6,928 nt of DNA from Thermotogae bacterium (GCA_015486095.1 WFSK01000183.1:1-6928); one strand, 5' to 3'; positions 1-5,440 are shown, counted from the stretch's first letter. Notes: a model not told the origin generated them from the sequence alone. Numbers and translations are program-made.

Positions 1-87
1 AAAAGAAGGATATACGCTATGGTGGTAAAAGGTGATATCCTTGAGGTGGTTAATATCGATGAAATCGCTGAGAGAAATGGTATTTAA
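1..87 (+). CDS. C-terminal end of an unidentified protein (5'-truncated by window edge)
   Basis: Frame 1 is open from the first base to a TAA at 85-87, giving 28 residues that end in ...VNIDEIAERNGI. The other two forward frames close within 35 bases, and the stop codon overlaps the next ATG by one base (TAATG), an arrangement typical of translationally coupled operon genes. This makes it likely to be the tail of a real upstream gene and not a chance ORF. The visible part is soluble-looking, mixed hydrophobic and charged, and ends in a short acidic helix-like stretch. I do not recognise the family and cannot assign a function from so short a tail. An ATG at 19 could in principle start a 22-residue peptide, but a truncated longer gene is more plausible. 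Confidence 0.5.
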   Translation, partial: KRRIYAMVVKGDILEVVNIDEIAERNGI

Positions 88-860
88 TGGATATGAAAAG
101 ACCGTTATCTTTGATGATCGGCATGATATTCATCACATCCTTGATCTTTGCGATCGGTTTGCCGGCTTCGTTTCTCGATTACCTGAAAAGCCAAAAATAC
201 ACGTTGATAGCTACAGATATAGAGTCATTTGAGGAAGGTGCAACGAGATCTCTGGTTCTGGCCGGCAAAAATGACTTCAGTCCGATCTTTTTCAACAAGT
301 TTTTTCTTTTTACAGTCGATCGTGAGGGAAAATACAATATTTATCCGGATATCGTAGAGGGAGGATACGAGCCAATCCTGGTAAAGTACCTTTTCAGGAC
401 CGGCAAGATCTACCTGATCAAGAGTTTTTCAGGCGGAAGTGGTGGGTACATATCCTTTACCCTATTCAAATTTAATGGAATGAACGTTCAACGGTTGATC
501 ACCGATAAAAGCGTGTTGAAGGATTTTAAGATCTCTGGTAAGTTCGAAAAGGGCCTTGCGGCAATTGTGTACGTCAACGGTAGAGGACTGTACAGAATAG
601 ATCTCACAGATAAAAAGGATTTTTATATCAAGACTGGCGTTTACGATTCAAAAGGCAACTTTCTCTTAAGGGATGATTCACTTATGCCAAATGGCATTTC
701 GGATTTTGAACCTCAAAAAAATGATGTCTTCATGATCTCCACCTCGATTTCTGGTGCCTGGCACTACGATAGGCTCGTTGATCTCTACATTTATCTCAAA
801 CTGGATAAAGGCAGATTAAAACTCATCGATATCGATGTGGCGAAGTCAGTCGTTTTTTAA
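87..860 (+). CDS. Membrane-anchored or secreted protein of unknown function
   Basis: The 257-residue product begins with a short basic segment (Lys4, Arg5) followed by one long hydrophobic stretch at about residues 7-25, which reads as an uncleaved signal anchor or a signal peptide. No other membrane segment is evident, so the remaining roughly 230 residues should face outside the cell. That part is rich in alternating hydrophobic and aromatic residues with short turns, including Ser-Gly-Gly-Ser-Gly-Gly near residues 114-119, which suggests a beta-rich fold. I see no catalytic motif, no cysteine cluster and no known domain. ATG at 87 overlaps the upstream stop codon (TAATG); ATG at 93 is an alternative start two codons later. 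The nucleotidyltransferase gene follows after 2 bp, so the two are probably cotranscribed. The reading frame and coupling are well supported; the function is unknown. Confidence 0.75.
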   Translation: MDMKRPLSLMIGMIFITSLIFAIGLPASFLDYLKSQKYTLIATDIESFEEGATRSLVLAGKNDFSPIFFNKFFLFTVDREGKYNIYPDIVEGGYEPILVKYLFRTGKIYLIKSFSGGSGGYISFTLFKFNGMNVQRLITDKSVLKDFKISGKFEKGLAAIVYVNGRGLYRIDLTDKKDFYIKTGVYDSKGNFLLRDDSLMPNGISDFEPQKNDVFMISTSISGAWHYDRLVDLYIYLKLDKGRLKLIDIDVAKSVVF

Positions 861-862
861 CG

Positions 863-1615
863 ATGAAATGGGGAATAAAAATGACTATCTCACGACAAAT
901 CGATACCATCAACCGGGCGTTCGTAAAAGGTCTAAAGACCATTCTTGGTGAAAAGCTCTATGGGGTATATATCTACGGTGCCGCAGCATTTCCTGAAGTG
1001 GTCCCCACAGGAGACATCGATTTCCATGTCATCCTGAAGAGCAGTCTTACGGCCGATGAAAAAATGCAGTTAGAAAAGCTTCATGAGTCTTTAGCTCAGA
1101 GATTTCCACCCCTCGGTGGTGAGCTCGATGGTTACTATATCCTTTTACAGGATGCCATTCGTAAGACCCCGCCCAGAAGTCAGATGTGGAAACGAGCAAT
1201 TGACAATTCCTGGGCTCTGCACCGGGCACACATCCTGGCTGGACGGTGCATCGTTCTCTACGGACCCGATCCGAAGGAGATATACCCACCTGCGACATGG
1301 TCGGAGATCGAAGCCGCATTGTACGGTGAACTGGATTACGTCGAGAGGCATCTACAGGATTATCCAGATTACTGTATCCTGAATCTCTGCCGTTTGATCT
1401 ACAGTTTTGAAACTAAAGACGTTGTTGTCTCGAAAGCTCGGGCATCAGATTGGGCTATCGATGCGCTACCGCGGTGGAGACGGCACATCGAATTGGCAAG
1501 GAAGTCGTATGCTCATCGATCTACACAAGAAGATAGACAGTTCATGCTCACCGAGATCGGAAAGTTCTTCGAATTCGCAAAGGAGCGCATCGAACAGGCA
1601 TCCAAAAAGCATTAG
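863..1615 (+). CDS. AadA/DUF4111-type nucleotidyltransferase
   Basis: The 250-residue protein has a Pol-beta-fold nucleotidyltransferase domain followed by a helical domain like that of aminoglycoside (3'')(9) adenylyltransferase AadA. The N-terminal hallmark is Tyr-Gly-Ala-Ala at residues 38-41, where family members usually have Gly-Ser, followed by Gly-Asp-Ile-Asp-Phe at 50-54; Asp51 and Asp53 should bind the metal-nucleotide. Glu87 in GELDGYYI aligns with the proposed AadA catalytic base. The C-terminal domain carries the AadA-like pattern LNLCRLIYSFET...SKARASDWAIDALP. The reaction is presumably transfer of a nucleoside monophosphate to a small hydroxylated molecule; the substrate is unknown. 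ATG 863 lies 2 nt after the previous stop. ATG 881, preceded by GGGG at 870-873, is a credible alternative start that places the Asp pair at 45 and 47, close to AadA numbering. Resistance should not be assumed from fold alone. Confidence 0.82.
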   Translation: MKWGIKMTISRQIDTINRAFVKGLKTILGEKLYGVYIYGAAAFPEVVPTGDIDFHVILKSSLTADEKMQLEKLHESLAQRFPPLGGELDGYYILLQDAIRKTPPRSQMWKRAIDNSWALHRAHILAGRCIVLYGPDPKEIYPPATWSEIEAALYGELDYVERHLQDYPDYCILNLCRLIYSFETKDVVVSKARASDWAIDALPRWRRHIELARKSYAHRSTQEDRQFMLTEIGKFFEFAKERIEQASKKH

Positions 1616-1676
1616 CTGAGAAAATCAGAAAGTTGGGGAAGCAGGCTATGTACAGGTACAGCATACCCAAGCTATG

Positions 1677-1692
1677 TTCGATATCAATCGAA
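1677..1692. promoter_or_regulatory. Inverted repeat upstream of the MIF promoter, possible operator
   Basis: TTCGAT and ATCGAA form a perfect 6-bp inverted repeat around a 4-bp centre. It sits in the 118-bp gap between the nucleotidyltransferase and the MIF homolog, its centre about 23 bp upstream of the TATA box centre. That location would suit a transcription factor acting next to TBP/TFB, but one short palindrome in A/T-rich DNA can arise by chance. Confidence 0.25.
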
Positions 1693-1703
1693 GGTTGCTC
1701 TTG

Positions 1704-1711
1704 TTATATAA
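1704..1711 (+). promoter_or_regulatory. TATA box of the MIF-homolog gene
   Basis: TTATATAA matches the archaeal TATA-box consensus closely, and its 11-bp form TTATATAATAG recurs exactly upstream of the MFS gene at the other end of the window. Its centre is about 26 bp before the MIF ATG, which predicts a transcript with almost no leader. The same bases contain TATAAT (1707-1712), a perfect bacterial -10 hexamer, but no good -35 lies at 16-18 bp spacing. Confidence 0.6.
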
Positions 1712-1719
1712 TAGAGGTA

Positions 1720-1727
1720 GGAGGTGA
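1720..1727 (+). promoter_or_regulatory. Strong Shine-Dalgarno site for the MIF homolog
   Basis: GGAGGTGA is nearly fully complementary to the 3' end of 16S rRNA and lies 6 nt before ATG 1734. A second ATG at 1730 is out of frame with the MIF coding sequence and only 2 nt from the site, so the spacing favours 1734. If transcription really starts 26 bp after the TATA box this element would be left out of the mRNA, so promoter and SD are hard to reconcile. Confidence 0.65.
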
Positions 1728-1733
1728 ATATGC

Positions 1734-2069
1734 ATGCCATATCTGGGAATTCAGACGAACGCAGAGATAGGAGATAAGGATTCTTTCCTCAAGGATACTT
1801 CCGCCCTTGTCGCTAAGGAGCTCGGAAAACCGGAGAGATACGTTATGGTGTCAGTAGAGAGAAGAGAGATGTTGTTCGGTGGAAGTGGAGGATCCTGTGC
1901 CTTCGTGGAATTGAGAAGCATAGGGCTACCGTCCTCCGAAACGGCGAGTCTATCCCATGCGATATGCGATTTCATAAAAGAGCGATTGAAGATATCACCT
2001 GAAAGAGTGTACATAAATTTCGCAGACGTCAGAGGCAACATGTGGGGGTGGAACGGCTCCACTTTTTGA
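1734..2069 (+). CDS. MIF-family tautomerase (macrophage migration inhibitory factor homolog)
   Basis: The 111-residue product is a full-length MIF-like protein (human MIF has 114 residues after Met removal). Pro2, which becomes the N-terminal catalytic proline, is present. Also kept are the Lys of LGKPERY (Lys32), the Ile of RSIG (Ile63) and the Tyr and Asn of ISPERVYIN (Tyr93, Asn95), all matching human MIF tautomerase-pocket residues Lys32, Ile64, Tyr95 and Asn97. The FGGS segment and the C-terminal GWNGSTF also match. The CxxC oxidoreductase motif of MIF is not intact: Cys55 is present but the second Cys is Val58. It should form a soluble cytoplasmic trimer that tautomerises phenylpyruvate- or dopachrome-like ketoacids in vitro; the natural substrate in microbes is unknown. 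It has its own promoter and SD site and ends 4 bp from the convergent mocA-like gene. Confidence 0.93.
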   Translation: MPYLGIQTNAEIGDKDSFLKDTSALVAKELGKPERYVMVSVERREMLFGGSGGSCAFVELRSIGLPSSETASLSHAICDFIKERLKISPERVYINFADVRGNMWGWNGSTF

Positions 2070-2073
2070 CCTT

Positions 2074-2616
2074 CTAATAGAAGTCTTTTGGTGTGTCCAC
2101 ATCGAAGATACAATCTTCTCCACCATTGAACCATATCGTTTCATCCTCGTGCTTTGCGATGATCTCCCTCAAACCTACGTCTCCAGTTAAAGTCTTGACC
2201 TCTTCGAAGTACAGCGATGGTAGGAAGACGGGGAAACCTTTGATACCCTTATGAATGGGAAATACGATCTTCGTTTGATCCATAGAAACTACTCTTTCTA
2301 CCAAGGCTTTACCTATCCTCGGCATATCCCCTAATAGGAGGAGTAATCCTTCATAGCCTTTTGCTACCGAAACCGCCAGTTTTACGGAAGTGGACAGGCC
2401 GAGATGAGCATCCGGATTCACAACGATCTCGAAATCCGCAGTATCCACGGTTGAAAGATCTAAAGACTTCGATACGATCAGCACCTTATCGAAATCGAAT
2501 CCTCTCAACACATCTATCGACCATTGAAGTAAAGGCTTACCTTCGTACACCATGATGAGTTTTTGCCTTTTGAATCTGGAGGAATCTCCAGCGGCGAGTA
2601 TCACAGCGAGTATCAT
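2074..2616 (-). CDS. mocA: MocA-like molybdenum cofactor cytidylyltransferase
   Basis: The 180-residue protein is an NTP-transferase (MobA/MocA superfamily). The nucleotide-binding N-terminus reads LAAGDSSRF at 7-15 followed by QKL; the LAAG form is typical of the MocA branch, whereas GTP-using MobA usually has LAGG. GKPLLQWSI follows at 26-34, then GLSTSV at 73-78, the metal-binding GDMP at 96-99, the acceptor-side segment GFPVFLPSLYF, LTGDVGLREI, and a terminal DVDTPKDF that supplies a second Asp pair (172 and 174). In the MocA family CTP is joined to molybdopterin to give the cytosine dinucleotide cofactor used by xanthine-dehydrogenase-type enzymes. Its ATG overlaps the stop codon of the adjacent Mo-hydroxylase small-subunit gene (ATGA), which fits that role better than MobA. 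A GGTGA just upstream may help reinitiation. Other NTP-transferases are possible but less likely. Confidence 0.82.
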   Translation of the reverse strand: MILAVILAAGDSSRFKRQKLIMVYEGKPLLQWSIDVLRGFDFDKVLIVSKSLDLSTVDTADFEIVVNPDAHLGLSTSVKLAVSVAKGYEGLLLLLGDMPRIGKALVERVVSMDQTKIVFPIHKGIKGFPVFLPSLYFEEVKTLTGDVGLREIIAKHEDETIWFNGGEDCIFDVDTPKDFY

Positions 2617-3068
2617 CTTTCACCGGCTGCCTTCTTGACCGCTTCGATGATCTTGAAGTATCCTGTACACCTGCACAGGTTTCCTTCCATACCCTTTTTA
2701 ATCTCTTCTTCCGTTGGTCTTGGATTCTTCATCAGCAATGCCTTTGCAGACATGACCATGCCAGGGGTGCAGAAACCGCACTGTATTGCACCAGCCTCGA
2801 CGAATGCCTTCTGCACGGGATCCAATTGCCCATTCTTGGAGAGTCCTTCTATCGTCCACACCTCCGTGCCATCCAATTCTGGAGCGAGCATCAGACATGA
2901 GGCAACGTTTTTACCGTTTACGATTATCGTGCAGGCTCCACATTCACCTTCACCGCATCCCTCTTTCACACCCTTCATTCCAAGTCTGCGGAGGAGATCA
3001 AGCGCCCTCTCGTCATCGGCAACCTCGACTTCCACAACCTCATCGTTCAGCTTAAATCGCACCTGCAT
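2613..3068 (-). CDS. [2Fe-2S] small subunit of a xanthine dehydrogenase/CO dehydrogenase-type Mo hydroxylase
   Basis: The 151-residue protein has the normal length and order of CoxS/XdhC/QorS-type subunits. The N-terminal plant-ferredoxin domain binds one cluster through Cys38, Cys43, Cys46 and Cys58 (GCGEGECGAC...C). The C-terminal helical domain binds the second through Cys97, Cys100, Cys132 and Cys134 (QCGFCTPGM ... NLCRCTGY). All eight ligands are intact. In such enzymes it passes electrons from the Mo centre in the large subunit towards FAD or another acceptor in the cytoplasm; the sequence of this subunit alone does not tell whether the substrate is CO, a purine, an aldehyde or an aromatic. 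ATG 3068 lies inside the end of the threonine synthase gene (17-nt overlap) and is preceded by AGAGGAGG at 9 nt. The large and FAD subunits are not in this window. Confidence 0.93.
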   Translation of the reverse strand: MQVRFKLNDEVVEVEVADDERALDLLRRLGMKGVKEGCGEGECGACTIIVNGKNVASCLMLAPELDGTEVWTIEGLSKNGQLDPVQKAFVEAGAIQCGFCTPGMVMSAKALLMKNPRPTEEEIKKGMEGNLCRCTGYFKIIEAVKKAAGER

Positions 3069-4275
3069 TCCTCAATGCCTCCTCTACTTCTTCTTTGATT
3101 GGCTTTACGGAATACACCTTTCCAACGAATCGCCTCGCCGACCCTACGTCCTTCAAACCATTACCCGTTACGAATATGATAACACTTCTGCCCTTTAACT
3201 CATCATGGATCTTCTTCAATCCCGCATATGCTGCCGCTCCAGCAGGTTCAGCAAATACCCCGGTCTTTCTCGATAGTTCTACGACGGCTCTTCCGATCTC
3301 CTCATCTGAGACCGATACGAATCGGCCTCCAGAGGCCCTGACGTATTTGCATGCCTTCAACACATCACGAGGCTTACCAACGGCTATGCTATCGGCGATC
3401 GAATGGGCTACCATATCCCTGGGAACATCGAATTTACCGGATTCAAAAGTTCGCATAACCGCATTCGCTCCTTCGGCCTGCACACCGATCATCCGGGGGA
3501 TCCTATCCACGAACCCAACATCCTTTAGGTCTTTAAAACCCTTATATATAGAGCTCACTACAGTTCCATCTCCCACAGATACCATAGCGAAATCGGGCAC
3601 GTTCCAACCGAGCTGTAAAGCCGCTTCCATCGCACCCGTTTTCTTCCCCTCCAGCAGGTATGGATTTACAGCGGAATTCCTGCAATACCAACCGAATTTC
3701 TCTCCAATCTCCATCGATAGATCGAACGCCTCATCGTAGCTTCCATCTACCGCGATCACGGTTGCACCATAGACCAGGAGCTGCGTTAATTTCGCTGCAG
3801 GTGCCGATTTTGGAACGAATATGATACTCTTCATCCCGGAGGCAGCTGAAAGCCCAGCAATAGAGGAGGCGGCGTTGCCAGTGGAGGCACAGTAGATCGT
3901 ATCGATATTCAATTCCTTCGCCTTTGCTATGGCCACAGCACTTGCCCTGTCCTTATACGATGCAGTTGGATTCCTGCCGTCGTCCTTTATGTACAACGAG
4001 GCGAGACCGAGCTCATCCGCCAATTTTCGCTCTTCGTATATGGGAGTGTTGCCCACCAATAAGGGTACCTCGAAGTGTTCTCTTTTGATCGGTAAGAACT
4101 CAGAGAACGCCCATATTCCTCTATGTTCTACATCAAAATCCCTGTTAACGATTCCCTGCCTTTCGTATATGACCTCTAATGTGCCCAACCTTTGGCCACA
4201 TATCGGGCAGGTATAACGAACGTCATTCGGATCGTAAATCCTTCCACAATGGACACACCTGAGTTTGTAATTCAT
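3052..4275 (-). CDS. thrC: Threonine synthase (zinc-ribbon type) or closely related PLP enzyme
   Basis: The 407-residue product is a fold-type II pyridoxal-phosphate enzyme with a zinc ribbon at its N-terminus (Cys7, Cys10, Cys23, Cys26). The cofactor lysine is Lys108 in NPTASYKDR at 102-110, STGNAASS follows at 131-138 as the substrate carboxylate loop, GDGT supplies the phosphate site, and VTGNGLKD ends the catalytic domain. Threonine synthase converts O-phosphohomoserine to threonine and phosphate in the cytoplasm. NPTASYKDR differs from the common NPTGSFKDR, so a paralog acting on a different amino acid is possible. ATG 4275 was chosen because it begins just before the zinc ribbon and sits about 30 bp below a TATA-like box without an SD site, as in leaderless archaeal genes; the frame could be extended to a GTG at 4335, but the added residues look non-coding. 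The coxS-like gene starts within its last codons. Confidence 0.82.
   Translation of the reverse strand: MNYKLRCVHCGRIYDPNDVRYTCPICGQRLGTLEVIYERQGIVNRDFDVEHRGIWAFSEFLPIKREHFEVPLLVGNTPIYEERKLADELGLASLYIKDDGRNPTASYKDRASAVAIAKAKELNIDTIYCASTGNAASSIAGLSAASGMKSIIFVPKSAPAAKLTQLLVYGATVIAVDGSYDEAFDLSMEIGEKFGWYCRNSAVNPYLLEGKKTGAMEAALQLGWNVPDFAMVSVGDGTVVSSIYKGFKDLKDVGFVDRIPRMIGVQAEGANAVMRTFESGKFDVPRDMVAHSIADSIAVGKPRDVLKACKYVRASGGRFVSVSDEEIGRAVVELSRKTGVFAEPAGAAAYAGLKKIHDELKGRSVIIFVTGNGLKDVGSARRFVGKVYSVKPIKEEVEEALRNAGAI
3078..3085 (-). promoter_or_regulatory. Shine-Dalgarno site of the coxS-like gene, inside the threonine synthase gene
   Basis: On the minus strand AGAGGAGG lies 9 nt upstream of ATG 3068 and within the final codons of the upstream gene. 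It supports independent ribosome loading on the small-subunit gene and therefore a polycistronic message that includes threonine synthase. Confidence 0.55.
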
Positions 4276-4300
4276 AAGAGAACTTTCAAACAAGCTTACC

Positions 4301-4310
4301 TTTTTAAAAT
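4301..4310 (-). promoter_or_regulatory. TATA-like box of the threonine synthase gene
   Basis: ATTTTAAAAA on the minus strand is centred about 30 bp before ATG 4275, in the 72-bp gap after the PreA-like gene. No GGAGG-like site lies before the ATG. This spacing is what a leaderless archaeal transcript would show, and it decides the start codon. An alternative reading is initiation at an in-frame TTG 18 nt further upstream, 5 nt after AAAAAGGT, as a bacterium might use. Confidence 0.5.
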
Positions 4311-4347
4311 ATTGTAGCACAAGTAAGCTATGCACCAGACGGTCTTA

Positions 4348-5427
4348 TCACGATAGAATACCACTTATCGCTCTCGTAGGACATCTCGATTCACACAATC
4401 CGCATCCAAAACAAGCCTTTGAATCGACCTCAACGTGATCTGAAACCCTTATGGCAAAGTACGGACACACGTATTCACACAATTTGCAGAGTGTACACTT
4501 CTCTTCATCTATTACAGGATTTCTCACCTCATATCTCGCTTCTTCTCTTTCGAGTTTTCTCCCAATCGCACCCCTTACCGAACTGTATCCACGTCTTCGA
4601 AGGACATCTTCAAGTCCATCTAATATCCGTTTATATTGCTCTTTACCAAATATGAGTGCCGAAGATAACATTCCCACTGCGGAGGCACCGGCTTCGAGAA
4701 AGTCAACTACATCACCTGCATCTTTTATCCCACCTACTCCTATCACCGGGATATCGAGCGATTGCTTTATCTTTCGCACGATAGACAGGGCTAAAGGTTT
4801 TATAAGCGGACCCGATATCCATCCGTATCCATCTTTGGAACCAAGAGGCGATCGTCCGAGTTTCGGTTCGACATGATATACCGGTCCAAGTGAGTTTATC
4901 GCCACAACTCCTGCTGCACCGGCATCTGTAACGGCACGAGCGAATTCCACAGGGTCTGGTATATGAGGGCTTAACTTCATGAACACAGGCTTTTTAGTGA
5001 GCTTGGTGGCAATACTCGTTATTTTTGCAATCGGAGTTATGTCTTTCCCAACATAGTGTGTGGATATCTCGAATGCATCGGCGGATTCTGTTAACCTTGG
5101 AATAAGCCATTCGATCTGCTCTTTAGTATAACCTATGCTGATGATCTTCGGTAACTCTATATCCTGAATCTTCGGGAGGAATTCATCTATCCATTTCTCT
5201 GGACCATACTCAGACCATAATTCGGCGTTAACGACGTAATCTCTTGTGGCAACTATACAGGGGCGGGGTACATGTGCAGGTTGAGTGGAGATGGTTTTAG
5301 TAACTATCCCACCTACCCCGAGTGAGGCGATGTATTCGATCTTCGAATCATCACCGGTTAGAGGACCTGCAGCAGGCAAAAGAGGGTTCTTAAAGCATAT
5401 CCCAGCGATCTCGGTCGATAGATCCAT
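4348..5427 (-). CDS. PreA/dihydroorotate dehydrogenase-like flavoprotein with two [4Fe-4S] clusters
   Basis: The 359-residue protein combines an FMN-binding TIM barrel (about 1-300) with a C-terminal ferredoxin domain. The barrel has GxxxNPLLPAAGP near its start, Lys44 in VTKTIS, the KLSPHI strand, the conserved Asn of AINSLGP, and the phosphate-binding SGPLIKPLAL and IGVGGIKDAGDV segments. The ferredoxin part has Cys311, 314, 317, 321 and Cys339, 342, 345, 349 for two [4Fe-4S] clusters. This is the layout of PreA, the dihydropyrimidine dehydrogenase subunit, and of DPD. The substrate motif is unusual: where pyrimidine enzymes have Asn-x-Ser-Cys-Pro-His, this one has Glu-Ile-Ser-Thr-His-Tyr at 120-125, so the proton-donating Cys is missing and the substrate may not be a pyrimidine. 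No PreT partner is present. It starts at ATG 5427 with GGAGGT 7 nt upstream; threonine synthase follows after 72 bp. Confidence 0.85.
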   Translation of the reverse strand: MDLSTEIAGICFKNPLLPAAGPLTGDDSKIEYIASLGVGGIVTKTISTQPAHVPRPCIVATRDYVVNAELWSEYGPEKWIDEFLPKIQDIELPKIISIGYTKEQIEWLIPRLTESADAFEISTHYVGKDITPIAKITSIATKLTKKPVFMKLSPHIPDPVEFARAVTDAGAAGVVAINSLGPVYHVEPKLGRSPLGSKDGYGWISGPLIKPLALSIVRKIKQSLDIPVIGVGGIKDAGDVVDFLEAGASAVGMLSSALIFGKEQYKRILDGLEDVLRRRGYSSVRGAIGRKLEREEARYEVRNPVIDEEKCTLCKLCEYVCPYFAIRVSDHVEVDSKACFGCGLCESRCPTRAISGILS

Positions 5428-5434
5428 CGTCTAT

Positions 5435-5440
5435 ACCTCC
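5435..5440 (-). promoter_or_regulatory. Shine-Dalgarno site of the PreA-like gene
   Basis: GGAGGT on the minus strand lies 7 nt before ATG 5427 and fixes that start. The remainder of the 123-bp gap up to the MFS stop shows no convincing TATA box at 25-30 bp, no -10/-35 pair and no T-rich terminator, so this gene may be read through from the MFS gene or use a leadered promoter I cannot identify. Confidence 0.6.

Noticed and set aside
826..837. ATCGATATCGAT perfect palindrome near the end of the membrane-anchored protein gene
   Set aside because: It lies inside coding sequence (encoding Ile-Asp-Ile-Asp) in a stretch with many GAT/ATC codons, so codon choice explains it.
863..1615. Call of an aminoglycoside resistance gene
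   Set aside because: Domain similarity to AadA is clear but substrate is not shown by sequence, the Gly-Ser motif is altered, and the context has no other resistance or mobile genes.
1616..1628. CTGA-GAAAA-TCAG hairpin after the nucleotidyltransferase, possible terminator
   Set aside because: The stem has only 4 bp and no T-tract follows, so it does not meet the pattern of a terminator.
1751..2134. Minus-strand open frame of 127 codons opposite the MIF homolog
   Set aside because: The MIF reading is unambiguous by its active-site residues, and this frame runs on into the end of the mocA-like gene with no start signal.
2563..3198. Plus-strand open frame of 211 codons opposite the mocA, coxS and threonine synthase genes
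   Set aside because: It is antisense to three well-supported genes, rich in Ser, Pro and His as expected of the complement, crosses gene boundaries and has no SD site or recognisable domain.
3095..3739. Plus-strand open frame of 214 codons opposite threonine synthase
   Set aside because: The minus-strand frame carries intact PLP-enzyme motifs along its length; the plus-strand product has no family features.
4276..4335. Extension of threonine synthase by 20 codons to a GTG at 4335
   Set aside because: The extra residues precede the zinc ribbon, show no family similarity, and overlap the TATA-like box that positions the ATG at 4275.
4858..4880. GGTTCGA-containing stretch resembling a tRNA T-arm
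   Set aside because: It is within the PreA-like gene and no acceptor, D or anticodon arm can be drawn around it.
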